Made by a program: the position numbers and the translations under genes. The notes beneath the pieces were generated by a model. The model was not told where the DNA came from, searched no databases, and saw nothing but the letters and a program-made list of their open reading frames with translations. Of a DNA stretch of 64,000 nt, positions 1 to 8,437 are shown piece by piece. Origin of the DNA: a virus. The stretch lies in the IMG/VR virus record IMGVR_UViG_3300020411_003715, positions 62,001-126,000 of that record; one strand, given 5' to 3'. How positions within the stretch are numbered: the first letter of the stretch is position 1; every line of letters begins with the position of its first letter.

Positions 1-608
1 GAGATTTGGACAGAAAGTACAGCGAGTGGCTGTGCATACCTAGATCAATTAAAGTCACGAGTGTGAAACCTAGCGGGACTGTGAGCCTTCTTTGCGGAGC
101 AACCGCAGGGATACACTACCCACATAGCGAGTATTACATACGTAATATTAGGGTGGCCAACACGTCTCCATTGGTGGCTGCCGCAAAGGATGCCGGGTAT
201 GTGGTGGAGCAGGATGTGTACGCCGATGACACCTCTTGCATCAGCTTCCCTGTAAGAGAGAAGGATTTCCAGAAGTGCAAAAAGGACGTCTCCATATGGG
301 AACAGTTCGCCAATGCTGCTGATATGCAGGAGCACTGGGCAGACAATCAGGTTTCTATAACGATAACCTTTGGCGAAAGGGAGTCTCAGGACATAAAGTC
401 TTGTCTTGAAATATATGAGACCAAACTCAAGTCTGTTTCGCTTCTTCCTCTTCTTGATGGCGATCACGGGTACAAGCAAGCGCCCTACATAGAGATCGAC
501 AAGGAGACTTACGAAGCCATGTCTGCAAAGGTTCTTCCGATAGACCTGTCTAAGTCTAGGCACGAGGTCACGGAGAAATTTTGTGACGGGGACTCTTGCG
601 TAATATAG
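1..608 (+). CDS. nrdJ: Class II (adenosylcobalamin-dependent) ribonucleotide reductase, C-terminal part
   Basis: This is the 3' end of a gene whose start lies left of the window; the frame is open to base 1. The visible part holds KPSGTVSLLCGATAGIHYP, the substrate/phosphate-binding loop region typical of monomeric B12-dependent ribonucleoside triphosphate reductases, then EYYIRNIR. It ends in a CxxxxC pair (FCDGDSCVI), which in this family is the swinging thiol pair that re-reduces the active site. The enzyme makes deoxyribonucleotides from ribonucleotides for phage DNA synthesis. The radical-chain active site itself is outside the window. The gene stops just before a strong bidirectional terminator. 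Confidence 0.88.
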   Translation, partial: DLDRKYSEWLCIPRSIKVTSVKPSGTVSLLCGATAGIHYPHSEYYIRNIRVANTSPLVAAAKDAGYVVEQDVYADDTSCISFPVREKDFQKCKKDVSIWEQFANAADMQEHWADNQVSITITFGERESQDIKSCLEIYETKLKSVSLLPLLDGDHGYKQAPYIEIDKETYEAMSAKVLPIDLSKSRHEVTEKFCDGDSCVI

Positions 609-610
609 GT

Positions 611-645
611 AAAAAAAGGGGGGGAATAACTCCCCCCTTTTTACT
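611..645. terminator. Bidirectional intrinsic terminator
   Basis: A run of seven A, seven G, a seven-base loop, six C and then T residues forms a G/C hairpin flanked by A and T tracts. It can therefore terminate transcription from both sides. It sits between two convergent genes, the reductase (+) and the ADP-ribosyltransferase-like gene (-). Confidence 0.85.
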
Positions 646-669
646 TATATACCTCCACACCAAGGACAG

Positions 670-2142
670 CTAGGGGCTCCGAACACCGTAGCGGTTGAGC
701 GTTCTTTTATACCCTTCGCTCCAAGCCGCACCGTATTTAGATGCTACGGTAAACAGAGAGTCTTGGACCATCTGGTTCCCCCGACTTTTAGGAATCTCCG
801 CCTTGGTTACGCCTTTCGCCGTAGCGATAAACATGCGCCCCAACTCAGACATTGCCACTAGGCGGTCGTCCATTTTATTATCCCTGGAAAGGGCCTCTTT
901 CTTAGTAAGCTCCCATTCGTCGGGCACGTCTATCCCTGCGAATGCTTTACTCTCTAGTAGCAACGCAATGTTTGGGATCATCTTGTCGAGAAGCCTTTCA
1001 AGTAGAACATCTATGTCGGAAACAAGCCCGTCCTGAAGACTTCCCGTTCCATATTGAGCGGGTCTAATAACCTCAATTCCGGATCGATTAGGAATAACCT
1101 CGTTCACCCAAGCATCCCGTCGCTGTACTTCACCAAGAACAAACCTCATTTGGACGAGATAGTCCTCCATAACCCTCAGCCCTTCTTCTTTGCTGCCATA
1201 GCGCCCCGCCTTCAGCTGGTCTAAGACCGGGTGGGAAATACTTTCGTCGACAGGTTTTGAGAATTCTCCGGCGTAAATCTTAGCCTCAATTTCTTCCATG
1301 GAAGTTATCTCTCCAGACTTACATCCCTCAACGGTTTCTTGGATACGGACAACAAGCTCTTCCATTCTTTTTAGTTGCTCTCTGTCCATGTCCGCAGGGT
1401 CGTTGTTTGTAAGGCCGGACACGCTTGTAATCTTATTAATATCGATGTCGTCGTACCCCATGAACCATCTTGTGGTTTCTGTGTATTTATTTTGGCAGAT
1501 AGACCAATTCATACATGATATTGTTGGGTCCATGGCGGCCATGGTCATATGCGGGTTTGATAGGGGGTCGTAGATTGCGACCCTAGTAATGGCACGCGCA
1601 GGTATGACGCCCTTATAACTACAGTTCCCCAAAAACTTTATGGAGTCCTCTGCCATATGGGCAAACCTTTGGATGTTATCCCTCAGCCAGATGGTCCTTT
1701 CTTCCATCCCGCTTTCCCACGGAAATCCATCGAACATATCCAAGAGCCTCCGGTCCCCGCTTTCAAGAGAGATTTCTACTAGCTTCTCCGGAGAGTACTG
1801 GCGCATCATCTGCTCAAGGAAGTCTTCGTCCGGAAGAAGACGAACCCCATGTCCGGAGCCATGGAGATCGTTAACGAGATTGGTGTTGTTTTGCTCGTAT
1901 ACAGGAGTGAAACTTCTATATATTTTTGACGTTTCAATTTCTACGATACCCCACTTCTCTCCATCTTCAGCCACGCATCCCGCAAAGTAGGGGGCGTACC
2001 CTGCTGTCATATATACACGATCATCTCCAGAAGGGACGGAGTGTTCCCAGTTTCCTGTTGCGCCAGAGTTACCTCTAGGGACAATCCCTTCCACCATAGC
2101 TTTTCTAGCTATTGTTTCAGTTGTTCCGTGGTACAGCTTCAT
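670..2142 (-). CDS. ADP-ribosyltransferase-fold-like protein
   Basis: The 490-residue protein opens with KLYHGTT, then VYMTAGYAPYFAG at about residue 43 and LLPDEDFLEQ near residue 103. This order of a His in YHGT, a Tyr in a VYxT strand and a late acidic segment fits the ADP-ribosyltransferase / RNA 2'-phosphotransferase (ART) fold. The last 350 residues are helical and match nothing I recognise. Phages use ART proteins early in infection to modify host proteins or RNA; whether this one is active is not clear from sequence. The last bases of the upstream minus-strand gene overlap its start, so the two are probably cotranscribed. Confidence 0.5.
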   Translation of the reverse strand: MKLYHGTTETIARKAMVEGIVPRGNSGATGNWEHSVPSGDDRVYMTAGYAPYFAGCVAEDGEKWGIVEIETSKIYRSFTPVYEQNNTNLVNDLHGSGHGVRLLPDEDFLEQMMRQYSPEKLVEISLESGDRRLLDMFDGFPWESGMEERTIWLRDNIQRFAHMAEDSIKFLGNCSYKGVIPARAITRVAIYDPLSNPHMTMAAMDPTISCMNWSICQNKYTETTRWFMGYDDIDINKITSVSGLTNNDPADMDREQLKRMEELVVRIQETVEGCKSGEITSMEEIEAKIYAGEFSKPVDESISHPVLDQLKAGRYGSKEEGLRVMEDYLVQMRFVLGEVQRRDAWVNEVIPNRSGIEVIRPAQYGTGSLQDGLVSDIDVLLERLLDKMIPNIALLLESKAFAGIDVPDEWELTKKEALSRDNKMDDRLVAMSELGRMFIATAKGVTKAEIPKSRGNQMVQDSLFTVASKYGAAWSEGYKRTLNRYGVRSP

Positions 2143-2401
2143 TACATACCCCCGATTTAATTAGGTGTGTTGCCATTCGCCCGTAGTGCCCCTGAAGACT
2201 CCACGCCATTCCCGTGTTTATAAGGCTTTGGAAGAATGCGATTACCTCTTCGTCAGACATTAAGCCTGCTTCATAATCACCAAACATTGCCGCACTGATT
2301 GGGTTTATTTTCTTGTGAGCTATGTCTTCGTCCGCAACGCGGGTAGTATTGTCTTTGATGGGACTACTTTCTACAGAAGACGGATCTTTCTTTTTCGTCA
2401 T
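2117..2401 (-). CDS. Small conserved phage protein (LQGHYGR motif)
   Basis: The chosen start (94 residues, MTKKKDPSS) has AAGGAG about 8 bases upstream; a longer frame exists but lacks a ribosome site. The C-terminal half, MSDEEVIAFFQSLINTG followed by AWSLQGHYGRMATHLI, is a motif I recognise from many actinobacterial and environmental phages with no known function. The N-terminal 40 residues are polar and probably disordered. It overlaps the start of the ADP-ribosyltransferase-like gene by 26 bases. Confidence 0.75.
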   Translation of the reverse strand: MTKKKDPSSVESSPIKDNTTRVADEDIAHKKINPISAAMFGDYEAGLMSDEEVIAFFQSLINTGMAWSLQGHYGRMATHLIKSGVCNEAVPRNN

Positions 2402-2474
2402 TGATTTCTCCTTAAACGGGGCCCCTTGGGAGGTTGCGTGTAGCATCTCCCAAGAGGTCCGCAGGTATGAAGGC

Positions 2475-2663
2475 ATGGCCTATCGGGCCGTTGATACTTT
2501 TTATATAGAGAGTGCGACGTCCGGAGACCAAGTACTCGACGGGGAGGAGTGGAAGCTTCTCCTAAGCGAGAATAAAGAAGAGAAGACTAGCTTCTGGCGG
2601 GCGGTCACCTCACACTTGTTGATGATGGCGAACGCGCACGCGATGGAGCACTACGAGGCGTAG
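2475..2663 (+). CDS. Small protein of unknown function
   Basis: A 62-residue acidic protein on the opposite strand to its neighbours, with an AAGG just before the ATG. The residues (MAYRAVDTFYIES, then a helix ending HAMEHYEA) look like a real small protein rather than a shadow, because no reading frame on the other strand covers this stretch. An upstream ATG at 2467 in another frame has a better-spaced AAGAGG but gives no long product. Function unknown. Confidence 0.45.
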   Translation: MAYRAVDTFYIESATSGDQVLDGEEWKLLLSENKEEKTSFWRAVTSHLLMMANAHAMEHYEA

Positions 2664-2664
2664 G

Positions 2665-2745
2665 TTAGTCTTCCCTGGTCACGTTGAAATAGACGATGCA
2701 GAAACCTGATATTAAGATTAGAAGCACTAGCGCTAAGTCGGCCAT
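2665..2745 (-). CDS. 26-residue membrane micro-protein
   Basis: A short frame directly downstream of the HNH nuclease gene encodes one hydrophobic helix (ALVLLILISGFCIVYF) with a charged tail (NVTRED). There is no clear ribosome site, so translation would rely on coupling to the upstream gene. It could be chance, but several similar single-helix micro-proteins occur in this window. Confidence 0.3.
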   Translation of the reverse strand: MADLALVLLILISGFCIVYFNVTRED

Positions 2746-2768
2746 ATGCAATTAAAGCTTTTGCGTCG

Positions 2769-4346
2769 CTAAACAGCAACTTCCTTATCAGCGAGAAAAC
2801 CGATCATCTCCCTAAGTTCCTCAACCGTGTAGGGCTTCTTCTTGGTTCCTCGACTATGGATGTACTTGTGGCATTCATAGCATACAGGCACTAGATCTTT
2901 TATAGGGTCGACCACATGCTCTTCGCCCACTTCGTGGAGCGGGTTTACGTGGTGAACCTGAAGGTACTTTGCTACCAAGTGCCCAAGCTTGTGATGCTTT
3001 TCGGGCTCGTAGTCGCACACCTTACAGATAAAGCCGTGGTGCTCTAAACATGCGGCCCTAGCCTTAGGGTCACGCTCGTACACGTTCAGGACAACCTCTT
3101 TAGCTCGGCCTTCCTTATAGATGAAGTCTTTCAATAGCTTGTGCTTCTTTTCTTGCGAAAGGGTGAACCCGTATTCGCGTGGTCCCGCATCAACCTCTTT
3201 GTCCGGATTGATAAGTACCGGCTCAAGCCAAAGCTCCTCCATGCTTCTGATTTTCTCACCACCGCGCTCATGTCCCGCAGGGTAAGTCGCAACATCCCAA
3301 GCCTCGTATGGAATCCACTGACCCGCGCCTTCATGCCCAACCGGGTACTTCTTTGGCCCAGACCAGAAGTTGTGGTTGTGCCCGCGCCGCCACTGTCGCT
3401 TTGCCTCCCAGGAGAACCCGGGGGAATTTACAACAAGAGCTTCGTCCCGCTCTCCAATGTAGCGGACTGTTGCCCCGGAAACCCGAGAGAGCATTGTTTT
3501 GTAGCGTCTAGCCTTTTTACCATTTGGCTTCTTACAATTACGGAGCTTAGCCTTAAGCCTGTTTCTCTCCTCTATCCCGGACCTATCCTTCCGGATACTC
3601 GGGTCTTTTGTGTTTATGTACATCAAGAGGGAAACGAAGACGCGGTAAACACTCATGAAGGTCTGGACGTTCACGGAGTTCCCATCCTCAGCAGCCTTCT
3701 CTACGCCCGGTGAGGAGTACTCCCTAGACGGGTCAGACAGGATCCTTTTTACGTAATCTTTTACGCACTCGAAGTCTCGAAAACACCGAACCAGATCTAG
3801 GTTCATAAAGAACTTTGAACCAAATTCACCCCCCGCTCCCTCAGCGTGGAGGAAGAAGAGAAGCTGGTCCACCTCATGGTCTGACTTTCTATTATCCCGT
3901 AATACGTAGAATCCCGAGATTGGGTAGTAGCATTCGTCGTACAAGCTCCAAAGCTTCCACCCACATGAGCGCATGTTCACATAGAAGCACGGGTACGGCA
4001 TCCTCCCCAATTCCTCGATTCCTACTTTAGATATATCTGTGGCATCGAGCTTTTCCTGCATAATTTTGGGGATACAGAATACCTGCTGCCCCCACCTATC
4101 GTAGTCAAGCATACAGTGAAGCTCGTTTTTAAAGACCTCATCATACGGGCCGGCAGCGAAGTCCCGGACAAGCCATTCGGCCAGCGTAGCGGACGCTTCC
4201 GGGGCAGGGCAGTCGCTATCACCGGTAGCCGACTTAGACACCCTAAGGCCGTCAGACATCTCTTTTGCCAGGGCAAGCCCTGCTCCGATCTCTGGCTGGG
4301 ACTTCAGTAACCAATCATAATGTGGGACGGGGTACGTAGCATCCAT
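2769..4346 (-). CDS. HNH endonuclease
   Basis: The last 110 residues of this 525-residue protein form an HNH nuclease: a CKVC knuckle, the core LQVHHVNPLHE, then DLVPVCYECHKYIH giving the final Cys pair and the metal-binding His. This arrangement matches restriction-type HNH enzymes of the McrA kind. The N-terminal 400 residues contain repeated short elements (YPVGHEGAGQWIP, YPAGHERGGEKI) and are not recognised. It starts at the last base of the upstream minus gene. It may be a free-standing homing-type or host-DNA-degrading nuclease; the sequence does not decide. Confidence 0.75.
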   Translation of the reverse strand: MDATYPVPHYDWLLKSQPEIGAGLALAKEMSDGLRVSKSATGDSDCPAPEASATLAEWLVRDFAAGPYDEVFKNELHCMLDYDRWGQQVFCIPKIMQEKLDATDISKVGIEELGRMPYPCFYVNMRSCGWKLWSLYDECYYPISGFYVLRDNRKSDHEVDQLLFFLHAEGAGGEFGSKFFMNLDLVRCFRDFECVKDYVKRILSDPSREYSSPGVEKAAEDGNSVNVQTFMSVYRVFVSLLMYINTKDPSIRKDRSGIEERNRLKAKLRNCKKPNGKKARRYKTMLSRVSGATVRYIGERDEALVVNSPGFSWEAKRQWRRGHNHNFWSGPKKYPVGHEGAGQWIPYEAWDVATYPAGHERGGEKIRSMEELWLEPVLINPDKEVDAGPREYGFTLSQEKKHKLLKDFIYKEGRAKEVVLNVYERDPKARAACLEHHGFICKVCDYEPEKHHKLGHLVAKYLQVHHVNPLHEVGEEHVVDPIKDLVPVCYECHKYIHSRGTKKKPYTVEELREMIGFLADKEVAV

Positions 4347-4681
4347 TAGTCGCTAGCCCACCCAAAGAACAGGTACAGAGGTGTGTCTTCAGACGAGCCC
4401 TCTCGCTTCTCGTATCCCCTTGTGGTCTCTGTCAGGTCTATACACCCAGCAGGCCCCCATTTATCAGAGACCCTCGGGTCTCCATTATCAATAAGCTGAC
4501 TAGCGAACTGGTACGGCTCTTTGCCCTCGGGGACAGGGATAATAACAAATTCTGACTTTTCAGCCACTGTTCCGGTGTAACCACCATGCCCATGCTCCCA
4601 CTTGGCATCTCTAACGGCGCTCCAAAAAGCGCTCTCTGGGGTCTTCCCCCAAGATTCTTGATAAAATGTGCTCGCGCCCAT
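4346..4681 (-). CDS. Conserved phage protein (DKWGPAGCI motif)
   Basis: A 111-residue protein with GGYTGTVAEKSEF near residue 34 and SDKWGPAGCIDLT near residue 73. I recognise this motif pair from many tailed phages of actinobacteria and other hosts, where it has no assigned function. It ends abutting the HNH gene and has a TATAAG-type motif (GATAAG) about 20 bases before its start. Confidence 0.7.
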   Translation of the reverse strand: MGASTFYQESWGKTPESAFWSAVRDAKWEHGHGGYTGTVAEKSEFVIIPVPEGKEPYQFASQLIDNGDPRVSDKWGPAGCIDLTETTRGYEKREGSSEDTPLYLFFGWASD

Positions 4682-4701
4682 AAGTAACTTCTCCCATTAT
4701 T

Positions 4702-4707
4702 CTTATC
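4702..4707 (-). promoter_or_regulatory. TATAAG-type minus-strand promoter motif (variant GATAAG)
   Basis: Read on the minus strand this is GATAAGAATAATGGGAG, which matches the downstream half of the other motifs of this family (AAnnnTGnnGG). It lies about 21 bases before the gene ending at 4346 and overlaps the stop codon of the preceding micro-gene, so it is the weakest member. Confidence 0.4.
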
Positions 4708-4825
4708 TTTCTTCTCCTCTAATTTTTACTATTAACCAGCTCCAGAGGATGCCGGGGACGGACACCATCCACAGGATCGCCCCGGCAAACTCTTTAGCTG
4801 ATTCTCTATCGTGTATCGGAGTCAT
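4703..4825 (-). CDS. 40-residue membrane micro-protein
   Basis: The start codon overlaps the previous stop (TAATG), a classic coupling arrangement. The product is one transmembrane helix (AGAILWMVSVPGILWSWLIV) followed by a short basic tail. No function can be assigned; small membrane proteins in phages can be holins, antiholins or inhibitors of host functions. Confidence 0.55.
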   Translation of the reverse strand: MTPIHDRESAKEFAGAILWMVSVPGILWSWLIVKIRGEER

Positions 4826-5151
4826 TAGGCTGCCCGACGCTTCTTATACAAAGATCTAGCGTTCTTGTTAGAGCAGTCCCGAGAGCAGTACTTTGACCTT
4901 TCGCGTGGGGGGTTATTACACGGCCCCCAAGCGCATGCGGAATCTGCACTCTTAGTGTGCGGAATCTGCACACCCCCGCTGGGTTCGCAAACCACAAGCT
5001 GTCTTGGCCGATCCTCTAAGGGTGGCCGCACAGAGCAGTTTTTGTACCAGCAAGCCTCAAGGGAGGCCGGCAGCTTTGCGGAAGGGCAGTGGATTTCACA
5101 AACCCAGAAGTCAAAACTCAACCATTTTGCGTTTTGTCGCATGTTTTCCAT
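4825..5151 (-). CDS. Cys-rich zinc-binding small protein
   Basis: The 108-residue form starts MENMRQNAK; a longer start at 5220 is possible but would overlap the upstream gene by 100 bases. Cysteines occur in WVCEIHC, in a middle Cys pair and in a C-terminal finger, CAWGPCNNPPRERSKYCSRD plus a further Cys, followed by KNARSLYKKRR. The C-terminal finger with its basic tail is a nucleic-acid-binding type often found in phage genomes. The opposite-strand frame in this region is Cys-poor and looks like a shadow. Confidence 0.6.
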   Translation of the reverse strand: MENMRQNAKWLSFDFWVCEIHCPSAKLPASLEACWYKNCSVRPPLEDRPRQLVVCEPSGGVQIPHTKSADSACAWGPCNNPPRERSKYCSRDCSNKNARSLYKKRRAA

Positions 5152-5594
5152 TCCGATAGGGGGACCGTCCCCCGAACTGTGTTTGGACCATTGGGTGAAT
5201 CCCCAGAGAAGTCCTGCCATAGCCGTGCCTCAATTTCGATAAATTGACGAACATCGGCCAGCTCTACCTGCACCGGGTCTCCCCGGTTATTTACGCGAAC
5301 TATATACCCGCCTTCATTGTCAGTGGCTACTTCATAAAAGCTCCCCAAGAACCCGATAACCGCGCATGGGCCGTAGTTGTCGCCAGGGCCGTTACGGGCC
5401 AGGAAGTGCGCACCACGCGCACAAGCCTCAACGAGTTCATCGTATAGCGCGTAGTTGGCTTCGTAGAAAATAACCGACGTGTAGCCTTCGCCCTCACACT
5501 CCTCAACCTCATCACCTTCGTCTCCAATAGCACCAACTAACAGGTCAAGGTGATCAGTGCGAACATTTATATTTAACCAGCACCGATCACCCAC
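5118..5594 (-). CDS. Hypothetical protein
   Basis: The frame can start with TTG at 5642 (174 residues) or GTG at 5594 (158 residues); the shorter form leaves only an 8-base overlap with the upstream zinc-ribbon gene, so I prefer it. The protein has an acidic patch (GDEGDEVEECEGEGY) and a beta-rich centre (CAVIGFLGSFYEVATDNEGG). I do not recognise the family. It lies inside a run of small minus-strand genes that overlap end to end. Confidence 0.5.
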   Translation of the reverse strand: MGDRCWLNINVRTDHLDLLVGAIGDEGDEVEECEGEGYTSVIFYEANYALYDELVEACARGAHFLARNGPGDNYGPCAVIGFLGSFYEVATDNEGGYIVRVNNRGDPVQVELADVRQFIEIEARLWQDFSGDSPNGPNTVRGTVPLSEWKTCDKTQNG

Positions 5595-5829
5595 CAGAGA
5601 CCACCATACATGGTGAAGCGAAGGGACAGGCGGGGCAGCCAATATAAGTACCCTTGCCCTTTCCCCCTTTAAGGAGCGGCTGATTCATCTCAACCGTTAT
5701 CTCCATAAGCTCGTTACAGCCGCAGTTTGGGCACGGCATGTCAGCAGCCTTCCCTTCTAACATTTTGGCCACAGGGACCCCAACAGGCTCACCCTGCGGG
5801 AGCCCGTAGTTCCTATCAAAATCCTTCAT
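5587..5829 (-). CDS. Zinc-ribbon protein
   Basis: The start at MKDFDRNYG is fixed by AGGAGG six bases upstream. The 80-residue product carries CPNCGC and GCPACPFASPC separated by about 30 residues, a treble-clef/zinc-ribbon arrangement. It is probably a small regulator or nucleic-acid-binding accessory protein; nothing in the sequence is more specific. Confidence 0.65.
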   Translation of the reverse strand: MKDFDRNYGLPQGEPVGVPVAKMLEGKAADMPCPNCGCNELMEITVEMNQPLLKGGKGKGTYIGCPACPFASPCMVVSGG

Positions 5830-5843
5830 AAGCCCTCCTGAAA

Positions 5844-6608
5844 TTAATACCAAGCATGCATACTGTGACCCTCGCTGCCCCAGAATTTACACCAGTTCGC
5901 TGCCTCTTTTACTAACTCAACCTCGGACATCGCGTCGCTAGGCGCTTGGGATGACAAGATTTCCTCTGGCATCGACAGGATACTTTTCTCAAAAGATTCA
6001 GCAGCCTCCAAAAGGCGCTCTCCGTAGTCAAGCAGATCTTCCGGGCTATGGTCCTCCCAGGCCTCACTGACAAGCGCTTCGTCTAACCAGTCTATATAGC
6101 CAAGAACCTTTCCTCTGAAAGATTCTGGACCAACACAAATACCACTAGGGCCAACCATGCCCTCCTTGCGAGTGGCAAGTTCAGAGACATACTTCCCTTG
6201 ACTATCCATGATATAGTCTTCCACGGTGGGGTATTTAGCTCTTAATGCTTCGCCCCCAGGGGAGCTTGCGACTTCTTTGTAGTGTTCCCTGGCCCACTCA
6301 TCGGCCTCTTTAGACATGCCGATTTGAGGAGCGCCTAGGGTATCCATTGGCGTAACAACGCACACGCTTTTAGCTAAGCGCCACTTTCTTGTCCTCTCTA
6401 GAATGTTTATAGCGTTAGGGGTTTTCTCCCAACGATCCACCAAAGGGTTCGGGTAGATTGTTGGGACATCCTCCCCAAGCTCTTTACAAAATGCTATGAA
6501 GTCCTCACTTCGCTCTTCCATAAGTTTATTGAGTTGAGCATCAGCAAACATAAGGTTTACCTCTTGACTCTCAATAGTCTTATCTCTTACGCACCAGTCT
6601 AGACCCAT
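5844..6608 (-). CDS. Conserved phage protein of unknown function
   Basis: A 254-residue protein starting MGLDWCVRDK, with GGAG eight bases before the ATG. The opening GLDW(C/V)VRDK, the segment CVGPESFRGKVLGYIDWL and the acidic helical C-terminus are familiar from several large tailed phages, where the function is unknown. It is the first gene of the minus-strand run and has a TATAAG promoter motif 57 bases upstream. Confidence 0.65.
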   Translation of the reverse strand: MGLDWCVRDKTIESQEVNLMFADAQLNKLMEERSEDFIAFCKELGEDVPTIYPNPLVDRWEKTPNAINILERTRKWRLAKSVCVVTPMDTLGAPQIGMSKEADEWAREHYKEVASSPGGEALRAKYPTVEDYIMDSQGKYVSELATRKEGMVGPSGICVGPESFRGKVLGYIDWLDEALVSEAWEDHSPEDLLDYGERLLEAAESFEKSILSMPEEILSSQAPSDAMSEVELVKEAANWCKFWGSEGHSMHAWY

Positions 6609-6664
6609 AAAGATCTCTCCTTTCTTTACCGCAAGTAGCGGCTTGTTATTTACTTAACGTAGTG

Positions 6665-6670
6665 CTTATA
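6665..6670 (-). promoter_or_regulatory. TATAAG-type minus-strand promoter
   Basis: The minus strand reads TCAGTATAAGCACTACGTT. It lies 57 bases before the start of the 254-residue gene and is divergent from the plus-strand promoter a few bases away. Confidence 0.55.
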
Positions 6671-6688
6671 CTGAAATACAGATAATGT

Positions 6689-6717
6689 TTGCTGTACTAC
6701 AACTAATATTGTATACA
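6689..6717 (+). promoter_or_regulatory. Sigma-70-like promoter
   Basis: TTGCTG, a 17-base spacer and TATACA stand directly upstream of the HD nucleotidase gene, pointing right. This would drive the plus-strand cluster of 6.7-12.7 kb. Confidence 0.55.
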
Positions 6718-6772
6718 CACATTGTTCGTGGGACCCACTTTGGCCGAAGAAGCATCTTCAAAAGACGCAAGA

Positions 6773-7339
6773 ATGAAGAAAAACATAAAAAGCGCAATAA
6801 CTTACGGCAGCGGGACTATAAACACCTGGAGCGGTGGGAAGTTCTCTTTCATCGAGCCTGACCCAAATGATATACGGATAGCTGATATCGCTCACGCACT
6901 TTCATTACAATGTAGATTCAATGGTCACGTGAATGAGTTTTACTCCGTGGCAGAACACTCCATATTAGTTAGTGATATCGTTTTAAAAGATACCGGCGAC
7001 GCCTACTTAGCCCTTTCCGGGCTGTTGCATGACGCAGCGGAGACCTATGTAGGTGACGTTGTCAGCCCATTGAAAAGGATGCTACCCAAGTACCTATCTT
7101 ACGAGTCTCTGGTTGAGGGGTGCATTTCCGAGAAGTTCGGGGTGCCTTACCCGCACCCCCCTCAAGTACTCTCTGCGGACAAGCGCGCACTAAGACAGGA
7201 GTTCCTTAAGCTCGCCCCGTTCACCGACAGCGCGGAACCACATAAACCGATGAGCCCATCCGATGCCGAGTCCGCCTTCATGAAGAGGTACGAGGAACTG
7301 GTACAGATGTGTAAAGATGGGACCCCTGGGGATGATTAG
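6773..7339 (+). CDS. HD-domain 5'-nucleotidase (YfbR-like)
   Basis: The 188-residue protein has AEHSILVSDI near residue 60, GLLHDAAETYVGDVVSPLK near residue 83 and IADIAHAL before them. His, His-Asp and the following Asp supply the metal site. The H..HDAxE..GD..SP spacing closely follows the YfbR family, which removes phosphate from deoxyribonucleoside monophosphates. In a phage it would adjust nucleotide pools, in keeping with the reductase at the left end. I start at ATG 6773; TTG 6722 is possible. Confidence 0.8.
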   Translation: MKKNIKSAITYGSGTINTWSGGKFSFIEPDPNDIRIADIAHALSLQCRFNGHVNEFYSVAEHSILVSDIVLKDTGDAYLALSGLLHDAAETYVGDVVSPLKRMLPKYLSYESLVEGCISEKFGVPYPHPPQVLSADKRALRQEFLKLAPFTDSAEPHKPMSPSDAESAFMKRYEELVQMCKDGTPGDD

Positions 7340-7583
7340 AGCGAGTCACCAGAGGGGGCTATGGGAGCTAGTGGGGCTCGCGGAGGCCAAAACCCGAGAC
7401 CGGGATAATGGTATAGGCCCTTTCGAGCTTACGGGAACCGAGCAGGTTTCAAGACATCTTGATTGCCCAAACTACGACTATTGCCTTAACTTTGCTGCGG
7501 AAAAACGATGGGAGTCTTTTGGTTGCGAGGGCTGCAGAAAGACGGAGCACGGTAGGTTCGAGGAGGTAACGAGACCCTTATGA
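7332..7583 (+). CDS. Cys-rich zinc-binding small protein
   Basis: About 83 residues. The core HLDCPNYDYCLNFAAEKRW plus FGCEGC places four cysteines in the pattern CPxxxxC-x13-CxxC, which I associate with a small zinc-binding domain of unknown role seen in phages and Myxococcota-type bacteria. The start is uncertain (7317 or 7332); both overlap the upstream gene. Confidence 0.65.
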   Translation: MIRASHQRGLWELVGLAEAKTRDRDNGIGPFELTGTEQVSRHLDCPNYDYCLNFAAEKRWESFGCEGCRKTEHGRFEEVTRPL

Positions 7584-8437
7584 GTACAGCGGAAGAATAT
7601 AATGCACGAACCATGGAAAAGTTTGGATGGGGCAGGGAGCACTTAAACTTGCCCCATGACTGCTCCATGCAGGAGGTAACCAAGGCCGTACTCCTGTTCC
7701 AAGCGGATCAGGGGCTTACCCAGGACGGCAAGGTGGGCCCCGCCACTTGGCGAAGACTTGAGGCCAAGCGACAATTTGACATGGCAGAGGGGTCTGGCTC
7801 AGAGGGACACGTCCTTATTGGCGGCGTCCCGGTAGCGGTGAACTTTAAGTCCGAGATGTGTACGCAGGACTCCCCGTATTCTCTCATCGGCCTTGGGGGC
7901 CACTCAACAAGGACATACGATCCCACAATGGTTGTTTGGCACTGGGACGCTGCGCTTAGCGGTGCGTCTTGCTACAAAATCCTGAAGAAGCGGAAGATCT
8001 CTTCTCACGGAGTTATCGACAATGATGGGACGTTTTATCAGTTCCTAGATTTAGCGCATCACGTTGGTTGGCACGCTGGGGACAGGGGTGTCAACAAACG
8101 TTCTATAGGCATAGACTTATCTAATGCCGTTTATACAAAGTACCAATCTTATTACGAGCGGCGGTGGGGCTCTCGGCCTGTGATCAAAGCTAAGGTCCAC
8201 GGAAGGAGCCACACCCTGCTCGGTTATTATGCCGCGCAATTGGAGACCGCTGGAAGGCTGGCCTCTTTTCTCAAAGAGCACTTTGGGATTCCTCTGGAGT
8301 ACCCAGAGGTGACGTCATCGATAGATGACCCTGAAGATTTCAAAGGACACATTGCCCACTATCACATCACAAAGAAGAAGTGGGACGTAGCAGGATTCCC
8401 GTTTAAAGACGTTTTGGAGGGCAAGTACAATGTCTAA
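7580..8437 (+). CDS. Endolysin: peptidoglycan-binding domain plus N-acetylmuramoyl-L-alanine amidase
   Basis: Residues 30-60 form a peptidoglycan-binding repeat (AVLLFQADQGLTQDGKVGPAT). From about residue 115 an Amidase_2-type domain follows: VVWHWDAA gives the first zinc His, HHVGWHAGDRGVN the substrate loop and IAHYHITKKKWD the second zinc His. The enzyme cuts the bond between N-acetylmuramic acid and L-alanine. There is no signal peptide, so it needs a holin; single-helix candidates lie nearby. Its first 60 residues resemble the start of the virion hydrolase at 35.4 kb. The start overlaps the upstream stop (ATGA). Confidence 0.88.
   Translation: MSTAEEYNARTMEKFGWGREHLNLPHDCSMQEVTKAVLLFQADQGLTQDGKVGPATWRRLEAKRQFDMAEGSGSEGHVLIGGVPVAVNFKSEMCTQDSPYSLIGLGGHSTRTYDPTMVVWHWDAALSGASCYKILKKRKISSHGVIDNDGTFYQFLDLAHHVGWHAGDRGVNKRSIGIDLSNAVYTKYQSYYERRWGSRPVIKAKVHGRSHTLLGYYAAQLETAGRLASFLKEHFGIPLEYPEVTSSIDDPEDFKGHIAHYHITKKKWDVAGFPFKDVLEGKYNV

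Noticed and set aside
45-563. 172-residue frame on the minus strand opposite the reductase
   Set aside because: It lies fully across a recognisable reductase sequence and has no family features or ribosome site.
644-655. TATAAG-like motif on the minus strand beside the first terminator
   Set aside because: It would transcribe antisense into the reductase gene and lacks the conserved downstream part of the family.
695-1990. Three plus-strand frames of 91-116 residues
   Set aside because: All lie inside the minus-strand ADP-ribosyltransferase-like gene and are Ser/Arg/Leu-rich as expected of shadows.
4865-5242. 125-residue plus-strand frame
   Set aside because: The minus-strand frames over the same bases show ordered zinc-binding Cys pairs and fit the gene order; this one does not.
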